Shown here piece after piece: positions 20,369 through 31,440 of a DNA stretch of 64,000 nt. The stretch is from Odontesthes bonariensis (Eukaryota > Chordata > Actinopteri > Atheriniformes > Atherinopsidae). The notes under the pieces were generated by a model that was not told the origin of the DNA, ran no database searches, and worked only from the letters and a program-made list of their open reading frames with translations. A program made the translations under genes and the position numbers. The DNA lies in contig NC_134507.1 of NCBI RefSeq assembly GCF_027942865.1, positions 39,528,797 through 39,592,796 of the forward strand. The letters run 5' to 3'. Numbering within the stretch: the stretch's first letter is position 1; every line of letters starts with the position of its first letter.

Positions 20369-21259
20369 TCTACATTTGCCACAAAACACCTTCGTGCAGG
20401 CCTCCACCAGGTGCCCGTGCTCCCCACATTTGCGGCAGAGTTTGGGCTGTCCCTGGTAGTGGATGTAGCCTCTGTTTTCTCCCAAGACAATCATTGATGG
20501 GAGATGTTTCAGGCCCTGGAAGCCCTGGGGGTCTTGCCATTGTTGGATGGGGACCCTCCAGGCGCAGTTCCAGATGCCGTCGACATCCCTCACCTTCATT
20601 GCCTGGCCTTTAACAGTGCAGAATCTTCCCAACCATATACAGATATCTTCTGCGTTCACCATTTCATTGAACATTCTGACAATTACTGTCTTCAGAGTAT
20701 TGTTAGTAAGTTTCTCAACAGTAAACACAGAAAACTGGGCTTGGACATTTTCAAATCTCGTCCAAAACTCCTGCAGCAAAGCTGCAGTGCGAAAACTTAC
20801 ATCGAAACCTTTGTTAAAAGGCAATGACAGGATGCAATTCAAATCGTCTGGCTTGAAGTTCAATATGTTTTGAATTAGCTTCCGAGAGAAGTCCAATCAG
20901 GACATCTCTATGAGCTTTCCATCTTTTTCTTTAAATAAAAATCTAGCGCTGTGGTGCCTCCTCATGCCAGCATAGTTAGCCGACATGATGGAGGCACCAC
21001 AAACAGTTTTTAAATAAAATGCTTAAAATAACAATAATAAATATCACACTAAAAGCCCAATAAAAGAGTAAAAAGTGGATAAAAAGGTACTAAAAAGGGA
21101 TACTTACCTTACTTACTTACCAGGAAAAATTAAATACAAAGAACTCCAACTACAAAAGACTTGGAATACTTTGATCGAACACAAAAAAGAACCTCCAAAG
21201 CGAGAAAATTTAATGCCAAAAAGGCATAAAATAGTCCACCCAAAAGGAGGCGATCGCAG
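20369..21259 (-). mobile_element. Keno (Tx1-clade) LINE, 5' fragment
   Basis: Directly follows the first 26 bp of U2 on the minus strand. ORF1 starts at 20986 and matches the fuller copy at 31441-32094, including CNLC-type zinc-knuckle sequence [14 protein letters not shown] and KVFCGKCRG. One AGA-to-TGA change near its start (EMS*LDFSRK) breaks ORF1. The element stops at 20369, where it joins the truncated DUF6729 gene, so most of ORF1's end and all of ORF2 are missing. Confidence 0.8.
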
Positions 21260-21285
21260 TCTTAGCCAAAAGGCCGAGAAGCGAT
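21260..21285 (-). pseudogene. U2 snRNA 5' end (nt 1-26), copy A
   Basis: The minus strand reads ATCGCTTCTCGGCCTTTTGG and then CTAAGA, the invariant start of U2. After nucleotide 26 the sequence passes into Keno. The rest of this U2 copy is absent. Confidence 0.9.
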
Positions 21286-21460
21286 AACCCTCCACTGTTT
21301 CACGTCCGAGCGCCCTTCCTGGCACAATGCGCACTTGTGGCGGTGCTCTTTTTTTGCCTACAAAGCGTCACTTTGCACCTCCGCCCACCCGCTGCAGTGA
21401 GCACTCTTCAGCCGTTTCAGATGGTACAACTTTGCACTCCTGCCCGCTCCACTGAGCACC
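21286..21460 (-). promoter_or_regulatory. Probable U2 snRNA promoter region, copy A
   Basis: About 175 bp upstream of the U2 start is almost identical to 32439-32598, although flanks beyond differ. It includes the GC-box-like CCGCCCACCC and two TTTGCAC words. The shared block ends abruptly in both copies at GCCCGCTC. Placement and conservation support the usual proximal and distal snRNA promoter elements; I did not assign each. Confidence 0.5.
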
Positions 21461-21580
21461 ATTCAAACAACAATTTAGCACTCCAGCTTTGAACATGGGC
21501 ACGGTCTCAACAAATAAGGTGACTCTACTCCGAGAAGTCACTTGGCACACCAAGAAGATTTCCTTTGCACAGACAGAATG

Positions 21581-21699
21581 GGCTTCACCCGCAAAGGTAA
21601 AGCCTTCCAAAAATAGAAACAACTCATTAATGTTGCTCTCCACGGAAGTCTTTAGTAAAAGGCGAAAGACTTGTACGTTATGAAGAGAAACCAGAGTAC
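21581..21699 (-). ncRNA. U5 snRNA
   Basis: The minus strand reads TACTCTGGTTTCTCTTCA, then the invariant loop I region CGCCTTTTACTAAAG, the partner strand CTTCCGTGGAGAGCAACA, the Sm site ATTTTTGG and a 3' hairpin GGCTTTACC/GGGTGAAGCC. The length is about 119 bp, as expected. All core parts are present, so it may be functional. The first base is G where A is usual. U5 aligns exons in the spliceosome. Confidence 0.9.
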
Positions 21700-22005
21700 G
21701 AGTATTTGACACTGCGGGAGCAGTGCATCAGGCTAGTTGGCATAGCCACCTTCCCCACGGTGAGCTTTGCTTGGTTGAGACGCTGGCTCCTCGGCCGACC
21801 AGGTAGGAACAATCGGGCCCTATTCAATGGCTGCTTTGTCTTTTACTCTGTGCAAAAGACTAGGGGTCTTGAGGCTTTGTTCTGACCGCTCATTGGGTGT
21901 AGAGGTTTTTTTCAAGCAATTCTCCCAGTCGGCCCAATCCCAGAGCCATCTCAAAGTGGAGTTCACTTTCACTCTCTTTTTTCGCAGACTAAAAGCCAGA
22001 GTTTT

Positions 22006-22082
22006 ATCTCAGAAGCTAAGCAGAGTCGGGCCTGGTTAGTACTTGGATGGGAGACCGCCTGGGAATACCAGGTGCTGTAAGC
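22006..22082 (+). pseudogene. 5S rRNA, 3' two thirds
   Basis: Matches 5S from the region ATCTCAGAAGCTAAGCAG to GGTGCTGTAAGC and includes most of the internal control region (AAGCTAAGCAGAGTCGGG and GGGAGACCGCCTGGGAAT). The first ~43 bp are missing, so it is a pseudogene. Confidence 0.88.
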
Positions 22083-22310
22083 CTTTTGGCTTCTCCAGGC
22101 GCATGCAGTTTGACTGCGTCAAATGCAGAGGCAGTCCCTGTTTGACTTTTTGGAACTGCTCCTTTGTCAGGACAAAGTTAAATGTATGAGGATCAAAGGC
22201 AACCATGACCTGGGACACCTTAGCAGATCCAGGATCAGCAAGATGGATCACAGGGTGATCATCAGATGTTTCAACAAAAGACATGCAGAGAGAAGAGAAG
22301 AGAGAAAAAT
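22083..22310. repeat. Spacer segment shared with 32599-32840
   Basis: Contains AGGACAAAGTTAAATGTATG and TCAGATGTTTCAACAAAAGA, both found again next to the other U2 start at 32599-32830. It is probably original spacer of the 5S/U2 cluster. A minus-strand frame (VAFDPHTFNFVL) is open but I do not recognise a protein. Confidence 0.6.
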
Positions 22311-22418
22311 GCTTACAGCACCTGGTATTCCCAAGCGGTCTCCCATCCAAGTACTAACCAGGCCCGACCCTGCTTGGCTTCCGAGATCGGACGTGTTCAG
22401 GGCGGTGTGGCCGTAAGC
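22311..22418 (-). pseudogene. 5S rRNA with a 10-bp internal deletion
   Basis: Reads GCTTACGGCCACACCGCCCT to GGTGCTGTAAGC on the minus strand. Standard 5S has two GATCTCG words 10 bp apart (CCGATCTCGTCTGATCTCGG); this copy has one (CCGATCTCGGAAGCC), which fits slippage between the repeats. The loss shortens the RNA to 108 nt and removes part of helix III, so it is likely non-functional. Confidence 0.9.
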
Positions 22419-22788
22419 CACAGTCCCTGTGACAAATATGTGTTATATAGGTGCTGGAACCATACGTTGCCCCTATTTTACCAGAGAGTTGGCTTGAGAG
22501 GCTGATGTTGAGCCTGCACGTCGACTTCCCTGATGTGATTGTTCTCTGCAGCTGAAAATGGGACTCTCAGATAACTTAGTGTGTGTCTGTCAAGCTCCTC
22601 TGTTCCCTGTGTGTTGTTTTGTGTTCATGGTCATACAGAGAAACCAGGGAAGCTCAGTCCCACGACGTGCTCATAAGCTGCGTCTTTTCTAAACATTATA
22701 GTTCTATTTTGGAAGCCAGGAAACAACGGCTCCCTGAAACTACCACCCTGTACCGCTGGTTCTGTTATTTCACAAGAGTTGGGAAGAG

Positions 22789-22935
22789 TGCACCGTTCCC
22801 GGCGGCACTGCAGTACCGGGTCGATGCGTGGAGTGAACGGAGCAAGCCCTTTTTTAACCCCTGTGCCTAAAAATCCATTTAATATGTAGTCCTCATATAG
22901 AGGACGTATCAGATATTAAACGGATAAGAACAGAT
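22789..22935 (-). pseudogene. U2 snRNA 3' part (from nt 38)
   Basis: The minus strand runs ATCTGTTCTTATCCGTTTAA, through GATACGTCCTCTATATGAGG and the Sm region, to CATCGACCCGGTACTGCAG and GGAACGGTGCAC. It starts where the Keno 3' A-rich tail ends. It pairs with the U2 5' end at 32413-32438 as two halves of one target gene; nucleotides 27-37 are not represented. The Sm region reads GGATTTTTAGGC instead of the usual ATTTTTGG. Confidence 0.9.
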
Positions 22936-23309
22936 CTTTTTTTTCTTTTGAAAAAATTTATTGACACTAATACATCACATTTTCATAAAAACTTCATATT
23001 TAAGACATATGTTTTACCTATGAATAAAAACATCAATAAATAAGTGTAATCTGTATAACCACATTTAAAACAACAACAATAAAACAAGTTTTTCATGGGA
23101 TATTACAGATAAAGTCAATGTTGTCTAATGTAAAAGCTACATGTGAAGTAGTTCTCATGCGAGTAGCAGTTTGTATTGAGTGTCTTTAAAAAGGAGTGCA
23201 TTAGTTAAAATGCTCTCTTCCAAGTCCATTTTTTGTGCAGGAGCGTAGTGAGTCCCTAACTCATTTCGCTCCCCCAAACAGTAGGTCTCTCGGGATCCTG
23301 TCGTGGTGC

Positions 23310-26300
23310 TCAGAGGAGATCCCCACCCTGTTGCTCCTTCCCACCTGCCTCACCCGGAGAGCCAGGCCGTCGCTGCTTTGACCTTTTTGTGTGTAGCTCC
23401 GGCTCCTTCATCCGAATGGGCACAGAGGCGATTCTTCTTTGTGGATGTGTCCTAGGCCCGCCGCCTGCAGCTCCGGCCGCTTGAGCCGCCGCTGCGGCCA
23501 TCCGGATCACAGCCACGGGGGGGATCTGCATGCGCTTCCTCACCAGCAAGTTCCTGGAGGTCCACATGGCGTCTTTGATGGCGGCTAGGGTGAGCCACTG
23601 CTTGGCAAAGTCATTCTTTTTTATTTTTGTTTGGCTCGCCCCATAGAGCACGAGTTGTGCTGTGAGGACCTCCCTTGCTGGCAAGTACGGGAATTGCAAG
23701 GAGCCGGCTGTTGCCCACTGGTCTGCAGCAGCGCTGCACTCCCAGAGCAGGTGCCTCACCGACTCGGGCGCGCCACAACCAGGTCGCGGGCAGGTTGAGA
23801 TCGCTGACATGCCCCGGGAGTGCATAACGGACCTGACTGGCAGGATCTCATGAGCCACCATCCACGACAGGTCCCGGAGTCTGTTTGGGAGAGCGGAATG
23901 GTTGACGTTGCACCAAACTGTTGAGGGCTCGCCGAACGCGAGCCCACGCACTGGACTCACTGGTTGCCGCTCCTGCACAACAGAAATCAAAGAGCGGTGG
24001 TTTGTTAAAACATGCAACTCCTCTGCCTCCAAGTTAAAATGCTTTAAGAACGTCTGGATAAAAGCATAGGATGGTGGCAGGCTAAAAGACACAGGCACTT
24101 TTAGGTCGGTGGGTAAAATCTTCAGTCTTCTGAGGTAAGAACCCATCCAGAATCGTGTCATTGCTTTAGTTTTGGGGTTTCCGGATGGGTCTGTGGCCTG
24201 TAGGATGTGCAGTGTAGTGTATCTGCTTCCTAAAAACAAATAAAAATCAGGCACTCCTTTTCCTCCCTTCTCTTTTTGTTTCTTCATTACATCTCTCCTC
24301 AATCTTTCCCACTTGGAGCCCCACAGAAAATAAAAAATGGCTCGGTCCAGGTCTAAAAGCACTTTTCTAGGTGGGATAAAAACAGAACTGATTAGTAAAA
24401 GCAAAGGTAAAATCACGGCTTTGATGATTAAAACCTTTCCTTCAATGGTCAGTCCTTTAAGTCCCCAGTATCCTAGTCTTTGCTTTACTTTCCCTACCAC
24501 GTCTGGCCAGTTTGATGTCCCTCCCCCTTCCTTGTCAAAATTAATCCCCAGTATTTTCTGTTTTGTCTGGGTTATAGTCACGGGGAGTCCTGCTGTCTCA
24601 GTTGCTGTCCATGGCCCATAAAATTGGGCTTGGGTCTTGTTTCTGTTTAGTTTTGCCCCAGAGGCCCGTCCATACCAGTCAGTCAAGTCCAGAGTCCTAT
24701 TGATAGATAATAGGTCTGTACATAAAATGTTCACGTCGTCCATATATAAAACACACTTTGTCGATAGTCCCCCGCTCCCCGGGACTCTCACCCCATTGAT
24801 TTGGTGGTCCCTTCTCAAGCTCTGTGCCAGTGGTTCCACACAGATGATGTAGAGGAGGGCAGATAACGGACAACCCTGACGGACACCGCAGTGGATGTTT
24901 ACTGCTTTTGTCAGATGCCCGTTAACAACGAATTTGCTGGTAATGCCCCGGTACAGCAGACCCACCCAAGCTATAAACCTTTCTGGGAACCCCATTTTTG
25001 GCAGTACCTGGAAAAGGTACTGGTGCGAGACCCGATCAAAGGCTTTCTCAAAGTCTAAATTTAGGACTGCTAGCCGAATGTTTCTGTCTCTCGCATAACA
25101 GATGGTGTCTCGGATCAGTACGAGGCTGTCGGTTCTCTTCCTCCCCGGGATGGCACAGGCTTGATCCGGGTGAATCAGGTCTTCTAAAAACAAGGACATA
25201 CGTGAGGCTAAAAGTTTTCTAAAAAGTTTACAGTCAAAGTTTAAAAGTGTAATCGGTCTCCAATTCTTCAAGTCAGTCTTGTCTTTTTTTTTGTGAAGAA
25301 GAGTCACTATCCCTGCTCTAAAACTGTCAGGAAGTCGCTCAAGTTGCTCAAATTCCATAAAAACTGTAAACAGGTCAGGTGCTAAAATATCCCAAAAGGT
25401 CAAATAAAATTCTACGGGAAGTCCATCTTGTCCTGGGGACTTCCCTTTCTTAAAATTTGTAAAACATTTATTTAACTCTGAAATTGTAAAATCTTGGGGT
25501 AAAAGCACACTGTCTTTTACTGTTTTTTCTATGAAATTTAAAACTTCTGTCATGGTGTCCATTTCAACAGGTTTTTGTTCGTACAGTTCACGATAAAATT
25601 GGTCAACAGCTTGTTTAATTTCTTCCATTGAATCAACTGTGCACCCGTTCTCTTTTGTTAGCTTTAAAATGGCCCCCCCTTTATTCACAATTTTCTTAAA
25701 AAAATACCTTGTGCACTTCTCTCCTTCCTCTATTTCTCGTTCCCTGCTTCTTAAAATGACACCCTTACTTTTAATATCTGCTAAAACCAACATCTCTGTT
25801 TTCACTTGTTTAATTTCATCATTAAAATCCATCCCTTGTTGGTTTAATTTAAAATAGCGCTGTAGTCGCTTCTGCAGTCCCATCATGCGTCTGTTTTCCC
25901 TATTCTTTTTTCTCCTACCTGCCTGTCTAAAGAAAGTCTGGGTCTTTTCCTTCACCATTTCCCACCAGTGTGCACGTGTATCGTAAAAGTCTTGAAGGGT
26001 CTGCCACTCGTGGTACTGCTCCCGGTACTGACTAACTATTTCATTTTCTTTTAAAAGGGAGCAGTTTAGTTTCCACAGAACACTTCCGGAAGTCACACCC
26101 GAAGATAGTGATAGGGTGCAGGAAAGCATTAGGTGATCAGAAAAGAAAACGGGGGTCAATCTAGCATCGGTTGGTGGGCAGTCCCGTGTAAAAAGGTAGT
26201 CTATACGAGAGGCTCTGGTGCCATCACCACTGAACCAGGTGAAGCCCTCCTCTCTGGGATGCATGGTTTTAAAACAGTCCTGAAGTTTAAAATCCTTGCA

Positions 26301-26840
26301 TATGCCCTGTAATAAAACCGATGTTTTGTCAACTTTAAAAAATTCCCCTGCTCTTTTTCTGTCACTCCTGCTTAAAATACAGTTAAAATCACCCCCTAAA
26401 ACTAGTGGTGCCCTACCTAGCATGTGGGACTGCAGGTCTTCTAAAAGGTCATACCGGTCATTTTTTTCGTTAAAGCCATAAATATTTAAGAGGTTAAAAT
26501 CTTGTCCCATAAAAGTCAAATGTGCTAAAAGTGCCCGTCCGTCTCTCACCACAGTGCTGCCCTTCACCAGAACCTGAGGGTTTTTGATCAAAATGGCCAC
26601 TCCATCATTTTTGTTTTGGTTGGATCCACTCCACAATGATGTCTGTGGCCACATCTCCTCCCACTGTCTGTAGTGCTTTAAAAACGGTAGGCCGCATTCC
26701 TGTATTAAAAGAACATCTGACTTAAAAGAACTAAGAAAGGATAAAACACTCTGGGCTCTAACTTTCGACTTTACACTTCTCACATTAATAGTTGAGAGAG
26801 TGAGTGTCATGAGTATGGTTAAAAACAACAGGTATGACAT
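23310..26840 (-). CDS. Keno ORF2: endonuclease and reverse transcriptase
   Basis: 1,176 codons, uninterrupted. The N-terminus is an apurinic-endonuclease-like domain: [43 protein letters not shown] and [10 protein letters not shown] in order over residues 15-240. A reverse transcriptase follows at about residues 450-750, with [61 protein letters not shown] and the catalytic YMDDVNIL. The C-terminal region includes a Cys/His-type cluster ([19 protein letters not shown]). The start is MSYLLFL, 49 bp after the ORF1 stop. The endonuclease would nick U2 DNA and the RT would copy the RNA at the nick. Length and domains suit a Tx1-clade ORF2, and I see no stop or frameshift. Confidence 0.92.
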   Translation of the reverse strand: MSYLLFLTILMTLTLSTINVRSVKSKVRAQSVLSFLSSFKSDVLLIQECGLPFLKHYRQWEEMWPQTSLWSGSNQNKNDGVAILIKNPQVLVKGSTVVRDGRALLAHLTFMGQDFNLLNIYGFNEKNDRYDLLEDLQSHMLGRAPLVLGGDFNCILSRSDRKRAGEFFKVDKTSVLLQGICKDFKLQDCFKTMHPREEGFTWFSGDGTRASRIDYLFTRDCPPTDARLTPVFFSDHLMLSCTLSLSSGVTSGSVLWKLNCSLLKENEIVSQYREQYHEWQTLQDFYDTRAHWWEMVKEKTQTFFRQAGRRKKNRENRRMMGLQKRLQRYFKLNQQGMDFNDEIKQVKTEMLVLADIKSKGVILRSREREIEEGEKCTRYFFKKIVNKGGAILKLTKENGCTVDSMEEIKQAVDQFYRELYEQKPVEMDTMTEVLNFIEKTVKDSVLLPQDFTISELNKCFTNFKKGKSPGQDGLPVEFYLTFWDILAPDLFTVFMEFEQLERLPDSFRAGIVTLLHKKKDKTDLKNWRPITLLNFDCKLFRKLLASRMSLFLEDLIHPDQACAIPGRKRTDSLVLIRDTICYARDRNIRLAVLNLDFEKAFDRVSHQYLFQVLPKMGFPERFIAWVGLLYRGITSKFVVNGHLTKAVNIHCGVRQGCPLSALLYIICVEPLAQSLRRDHQINGVRVPGSGGLSTKCVLYMDDVNILCTDLLSINRTLDLTDWYGRASGAKLNRNKTQAQFYGPWTATETAGLPVTITQTKQKILGINFDKEGGGTSNWPDVVGKVKQRLGYWGLKGLTIEGKVLIIKAVILPLLLLISSVFIPPRKVLLDLDRAIFYFLWGSKWERLRRDVMKKQKEKGGKGVPDFYLFLGSRYTTLHILQATDPSGNPKTKAMTRFWMGSYLRRLKILPTDLKVPVSFSLPPSYAFIQTFLKHFNLEAEELHVLTNHRSLISVVQERQPVSPVRGLAFGEPSTVWCNVNHSALPNRLRDLSWMVAHEILPVRSVMHSRGMSAISTCPRPGCGAPESVRHLLWECSAAADQWATAGSLQFPYLPAREVLTAQLVLYGASQTKIKKNDFAKQWLTLAAIKDAMWTSRNLLVRKRMQIPPVAVIRMAAAAAQAAGAAGGGPRTHPQRRIASVPIRMKEPELHTKRSKQRRPGSPGEAGGKEQQGGDLL

Positions 26841-26889
26841 CTTAAAAGACTAAATGAGGGTTAAAACATTTAAAATGTCTTAAAAGCAG

Positions 26890-27550
26890 TTATGTAATTT
26901 CTTGTGAATGGAGCTCTTCCTTCACTTCTACAGGTGAGAGGCGAGGGTGTTGAGCTCTATTCCCCGGTCGGACTCTGGGGGTCGGCCTCTGTTGCAAGGT
27001 TTTGTTAAACTTTGAGTCTCTAGGGGTTGATTGCAGAACTACATTTAAAAAAGAGACCTCATTTGGTGAATTGGAGGGGAAGACTCTGGGCTCCTCCACA
27101 GATGAACTGTCTGAGGTAGTCCCAGCTCTTCCCCTCTTCTCTGAGACTATAGGAGAATCAGAGGACAATTCTGATGCAAGCCTCTTTGTTTGCTGGGCAT
27201 CGGGGAGGGAGGCATCCTCGCTATCATCGTGTGATTGGACTTCTTCACATTCTGAACTAGCTCCGCCTTCTGCCTGCACCACCTCCTCCTCCTCTCCAGA
27301 ACTCTCCATTGGTGGGGGTGTAGCAGGCCCCTCCCCCTCCTCTGCCTCACCTGACTGCTGTCCACCATTCAGGGATTTTGGCGGGAAGTTTGAATTTTCC
27401 AGCCCAGCTGTTTCAAGTAGCTCGTTAACTGCCTCTGTCCTCCATTTCCTTCCCGCGTTTTTTTGGATTTCAATTTGTTGGCAAAGGATTTTGGGCAATC
27501 TCTGAAGAGGTGGTTTGATTCTCCACAGAGATTGCACTTTCTGCCATGAG
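26890..27550 (-). pseudogene. Keno ORF1, 3' part
   Basis: Continues ORF1 from the hAT insertion point with the third zinc knuckle ([15 protein letters not shown]) and an acidic, Ser/Glu-rich tail ending EELHSQEIT. The knuckle and the tail are in different frames; the shift lies near 27457-27463 in a run of seven T, a likely one-base homopolymer change. The tail has EEEEVVQAEGGAS and a Lys/Arg-rich VSEKRGRAG segment. It ends 49 bp before ORF2. ORF1 proteins of this clade bind the element RNA. Confidence 0.75.
27543..27550. repeat. hAT target-site duplication, left
   Basis: GCCATGAG here and at 31441-31448 flank the hAT element exactly. Eight bases is the hallmark duplication length of hAT transposons, and joining the outer flanks restores the ORF1 reading (EECTHG followed by RKCNLC). 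Confidence 0.95.
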
Positions 27551-30500
27551 TAAGGCTGTCGCGGTGAGGGAATTCCCACCGCGGTGACTCATAGCCGCTC
27601 AACAGCGCGGTATGCGTGATATCGCATGCGGTGATATATATTTTTCTTCATTAGGCTACTTTCCACGACACGCAATGTTAGATGAAAATCGAACGCATAA
27701 TCCGTCTTTTTTCCCCAGCGATCCTGACATTTCACTTTGCTTTGCCTGTCATTTACTCGCTCACAGACCAACATAGCGGAGATCAAGCAGCGCATACCCC
27801 ATCCGCAACATTATTGCCAGCGCCACCAAGGTTGCCACCCGTCCCTTGAAATACGGATTCGTCCCTTATTTGGCAACAAAATGTTGCGTCCAGTATTGAA
27901 CCAATATGGGACGCGATTTGTTCCGTATTTTCACAAATGTCAAATACACTTGTCTGTCCCACACGCATCCACACAAAGCCCCGCCTCCCCGGCTGCGCTC
28001 CTTTGTGAGTCTGGCTCCCTGCGCGCGGTGCTGTCACTCACAGTAACTGAATGAGCAGAAAAGTTTACAAATGTTTTTTTTTTCTTCTGTCTTTTTATCT
28101 TCTGTAAGTAAAAATGTCTTTCAGGTTCATATGGTTTTGCACTTAAAAAGTTACATTAAGTTATCAATTTTTTTTTTTTTATGATTTAAAAGTTCATTTA
28201 CAAGAGCTTATTTCTAAATGTTTTTTTAAACACCATCCACCCAGACAAGTTGATAAAACACTGATTATAAGGCTGAATATGTTGCAAAACAAGTAGCCTA
28301 AAAAAACGACACACATCGGAATCGGTTCTTTAAAATTTGCTTGTTATTTATAAAACAGTATGATATTTCAGTCAGCAGTTAATCACTTTCACTTGGGGTC
28401 GTAAAGCTTAATGCAACAATGAATACATAGCCTAGGCAAGGCCCTTACGTCTTACATTTATATATTTTAATGAACCATATCAACTTAATATAATTAAAAC
28501 TCATAACATAACATTTCACAACATGTAAGACTCAACACTTCCTATATGTCCTTGTTGCGAGCAAGAAAAACCAGCATGTTAACCTTTTCAGGTTTGAGAG
28601 ACGACCTTAAATGGGTAACGATGCTTCCAGCGGTGCTGAACACCCTCTCCGAGGGTGCACTTGTTGCGCATATGCACATGTACTTGCGTGCAATTTTGGA
28701 GAGGAGAGGGAAGCGGAACTGCTTTTCTCTCCACCACGCGAGCGGATCTGCGTTGGAGTCCAGCGGCTCCTCCTGGAGATAGTGCGTGAGCTCGCTGTCA
28801 GCTCGAATTCTCATGGGGACAGCAGCAGAGGTGGTTACTTGTGCCTTTAGTAGGTCCCCAAGGGTTCTCTTTTTGGCGGGTGGTGGCATCGCTGTTTGTT
28901 CCACAGATATGCCTACAGCAGGTGACGCGCCGCTCCCCCCATCTCCCATGCTCAGCATCTCATCGATGAGCGCACACTTTGCCTCCTCCCAATCGAAATG
29001 TTTGCCCCGGTATCTGGGGTCCAGCAAACAGGCCTTTTCCAGAAGTTTGTGTAAAATAGGGCTGTACTTGTTATCCAGGACAGAACACATCTTCCTCTTG
29101 ATGTCAGCTGTTAACGTGGTGTCGTCATCAGAAGGTTTAAGGACGTCTTCGGTGAGGAGCTTTAGCACGGGCTTGATGGAGGAAACCGTGACATATGCCT
29201 CACCAGACAGCAGGTCAGTGAATTCGGCGGCAGGCTTCAACGCAGCATTCACCGACTGCAAAACTGCAATATCCTGCCAGCTGGGAATTAGATGTTGATG
29301 GCGCCGATCGTTCACAAGAACGCGCTGTATGGCAGTGGTCTGCTCCAACACCCGCTCCACCATCCTTTGCTTAGAGCCCCATCTTGTTGGACAGTCCATG
29401 ATCAGCCCGTGCTGCGGGGCTTGGAGCTCCGCTTGCGCTTTCGCCAGATCCCTCCTCTTCGGCCAGCTCTGCGAAAAGGCACTCACCAAAGAATGGCACA
29501 GGCCCATTGCTCGGCCCGTTCTGTCCTTGACGCTGGCCATTGCGTTGGTTACAGCAAGGTGCAGATTGTGGCCAAAACAATTAAGCCAGGTCCACTGAAG
29601 TTTCCTCACTGCTGCCACAATGTTTGCTCCGTTGTCGGTCGTAATGCATGCCAACTTATTCTGGTCTAGTGACCACGCGTCAAACGCGCTGTGGAGAGCC
29701 TCTGCGATGTTCTCTGCGGTGTGGTTCTGGGGCATGAATACCGTTTCCAGACATCTAGTTTTTAAAGTCCAGTCACTTGCCAAGAAATGAACCGTGACGG
29801 TCATGTATGGAGTCATGTTGACACTTGACCACATATCAGTGGTGGCAGAAAAAAAATCAACTTCCCTCAGCTCACACTGAACGGCTGCCCTGGCTGTGCT
29901 GTACATCTTTGGTACAGCTGTCTGAGAAAAATAGGTCTTCCCCGGCAGTTCGTATTGTCGGTCAAATTTATTTAACAGTGCCCTGAATGATGGCTTTTCG
30001 ACTGTGTTGAAAGGAACCATCTCCTCCACCAGGTACCTCGCCACCGCATCCGTCAGGCCCCTGTGTCGCTCGCTTCCCGCGCCATACTTGACAGCCCTCG
30101 CAAAGGCTTCAGCGACTCCAAGCTGCCGGCTGGCACCTGCTGCTGCCTGGCTCTGAGTGGATCCAGCGGGCGGGGGCAGTCTCACCTCAACCGCTGGATG
30201 GTAACTTGCCAGATGCGAGCGCAGATTGGAGGTGTTCCCCCTTTTCACTTGGAGTTTTCGAAAACAGATCTTACAAACCGCCTCATCTAAATTAGCTGGC
30301 TCTCCTTTCTCGTTGGGCTGAAAGCCAAAATGTTCCCAAATGGGAGACGTAACGTGTTGCTTGGGAACAAGCGCTGGTGCTGCCATCTTTCAGTTGTTGA
30401 ACTTTATTGTTCTACTTTCCCGCTGAAAGCATCATGTATAGCCTATACATGATGCTTTCAGCATATCAAAATCATATGTTTCTAAAGGCTTACTTACATT

Positions 30501-31440
30501 TGCAGGCTATCATGTGTACAAATGTTTTTATATACATATAGGCCTACATTTGTATATATTTTTATAAATATAGCCTATATTCATACATTTGACAAATATG
30601 CGCAAATGTATATTATACAGTATTTGCAAAGGGCCACCGTAACCTAACGCAAATCTCGCGATATCGAGAGATTTCGACTTGGCTAAGTGCTAGCAGCACA
30701 ACAGTGGGACCGGACAGGAATAATAAACGGCATCGTAGTACACTTCTTGATGACAAAGCAATACACAATAAACACATTGTGGCAACACGAACAGACAATT
30801 AACAAACTACTCTGAGAATACGTTTCACCTACACAGTTTTGTTGAAATGATCAGGTATTTCCCAACAGCAAATGTGCACACCAAGCCGTGGTTCTGTGGA
30901 AGCTAGTTTATTGTTGATATTAGACGGTCGCATTTACAACGTTAAACATGGATAATAAGGGAAGATTCAAAGCCATAAAGTGTCCGGACTAGGCAGAGGA
31001 GTAAAGCCGGGATAAAGGTAGGCCACGGCATTTTATTTTAACTTCTATTGCTACGACACTGAGTAGGCATATTCTTGTAATATCAGCTGCTGAGGGAGAA
31101 TGAGACCACAACGAGTAGCATGCAGACGTGTGTGCGTGTGCGGTGCCTATATGCAAAGATGACGACAGAAACGCGGCACCTAGCTGTGTTAATGTGTTTC
31201 TCCTGCCTTGCGGGGAATATACAATGCATCAGTATTACTGTGCCGTCTTAAAAAAAGTATCAGTTCTGTCAGTCGCTTTGTATCTACTGTGCAGTCTTAA
31301 AAACTCTTTTAGTTTCTCGAGTTGTTCTGCGCGTGCAAGGGGGCGTGCGGTGGGCGGTGGTGGCGGTGGCCTGGACACGCACCGCGGAGGTCCTCTCAGC
31401 ACCGCGGTGATTGCATTTTGCGGTTATCGCGACAGCCCTA
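27551..31440 (-). mobile_element. Complete hAT transposon inside Keno ORF1
   Basis: 3,890 bp with terminal inverted repeats TAAGGCTGTCGCGG (left) and TAGGGCTGTCGCGA (right, inverted) and an 8-bp target duplication GCCATGAG. Subterminal CACCGCGGTGA occurs near both ends. It holds one uninterrupted transposase gene (28542-30386, minus). It is younger than the Keno copy it splits and looks whole. Confidence 0.93.
28542..30386 (-). CDS. hAT transposase (ZBED-like)
   Basis: 614 codons, open from MAAPALVPKQ to FLARNKDI. A BED-type zinc finger is visible at residues ~15-65 (SPIWEHFGF, CKICFRKL, then SNLRSHLASYH). The catalytic RNase H-like region includes FFSATTDMWSS and ACITTDNGANIV, both with Asp at the expected places, followed by LNCFGHNLHLAVTNA. 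The C-terminal dimerisation region reads WWREKQFRFPLLSKIARKY and SAPSERVFSTAGSIVT. The length and order match hAT transposases of the ZBED1-like group. It would cut and paste its own element by binding the TIRs. No stop or frameshift is visible, so it may be intact. Upstream to 31440 is about 1 kb of 5' sequence with no second gene. Confidence 0.92.
   Translation of the reverse strand: MAAPALVPKQHVTSPIWEHFGFQPNEKGEPANLDEAVCKICFRKLQVKRGNTSNLRSHLASYHPAVEVRLPPPAGSTQSQAAAGASRQLGVAEAFARAVKYGAGSERHRGLTDAVARYLVEEMVPFNTVEKPSFRALLNKFDRQYELPGKTYFSQTAVPKMYSTARAAVQCELREVDFFSATTDMWSSVNMTPYMTVTVHFLASDWTLKTRCLETVFMPQNHTAENIAEALHSAFDAWSLDQNKLACITTDNGANIVAAVRKLQWTWLNCFGHNLHLAVTNAMASVKDRTGRAMGLCHSLVSAFSQSWPKRRDLAKAQAELQAPQHGLIMDCPTRWGSKQRMVERVLEQTTAIQRVLVNDRRHQHLIPSWQDIAVLQSVNAALKPAAEFTDLLSGEAYVTVSSIKPVLKLLTEDVLKPSDDDTTLTADIKRKMCSVLDNKYSPILHKLLEKACLLDPRYRGKHFDWEEAKCALIDEMLSMGDGGSGASPAVGISVEQTAMPPPAKKRTLGDLLKAQVTTSAAVPMRIRADSELTHYLQEEPLDSNADPLAWWREKQFRFPLLSKIARKYMCICATSAPSERVFSTAGSIVTHLRSSLKPEKVNMLVFLARNKDI

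Noticed and set aside
21700-21835. Plus-strand frame reading EYEYLTLREQCIRLVG upstream of U5
   Set aside because: The frame is open and looks protein-like, but it is short, overlaps the U5 start, and I recognise no family.
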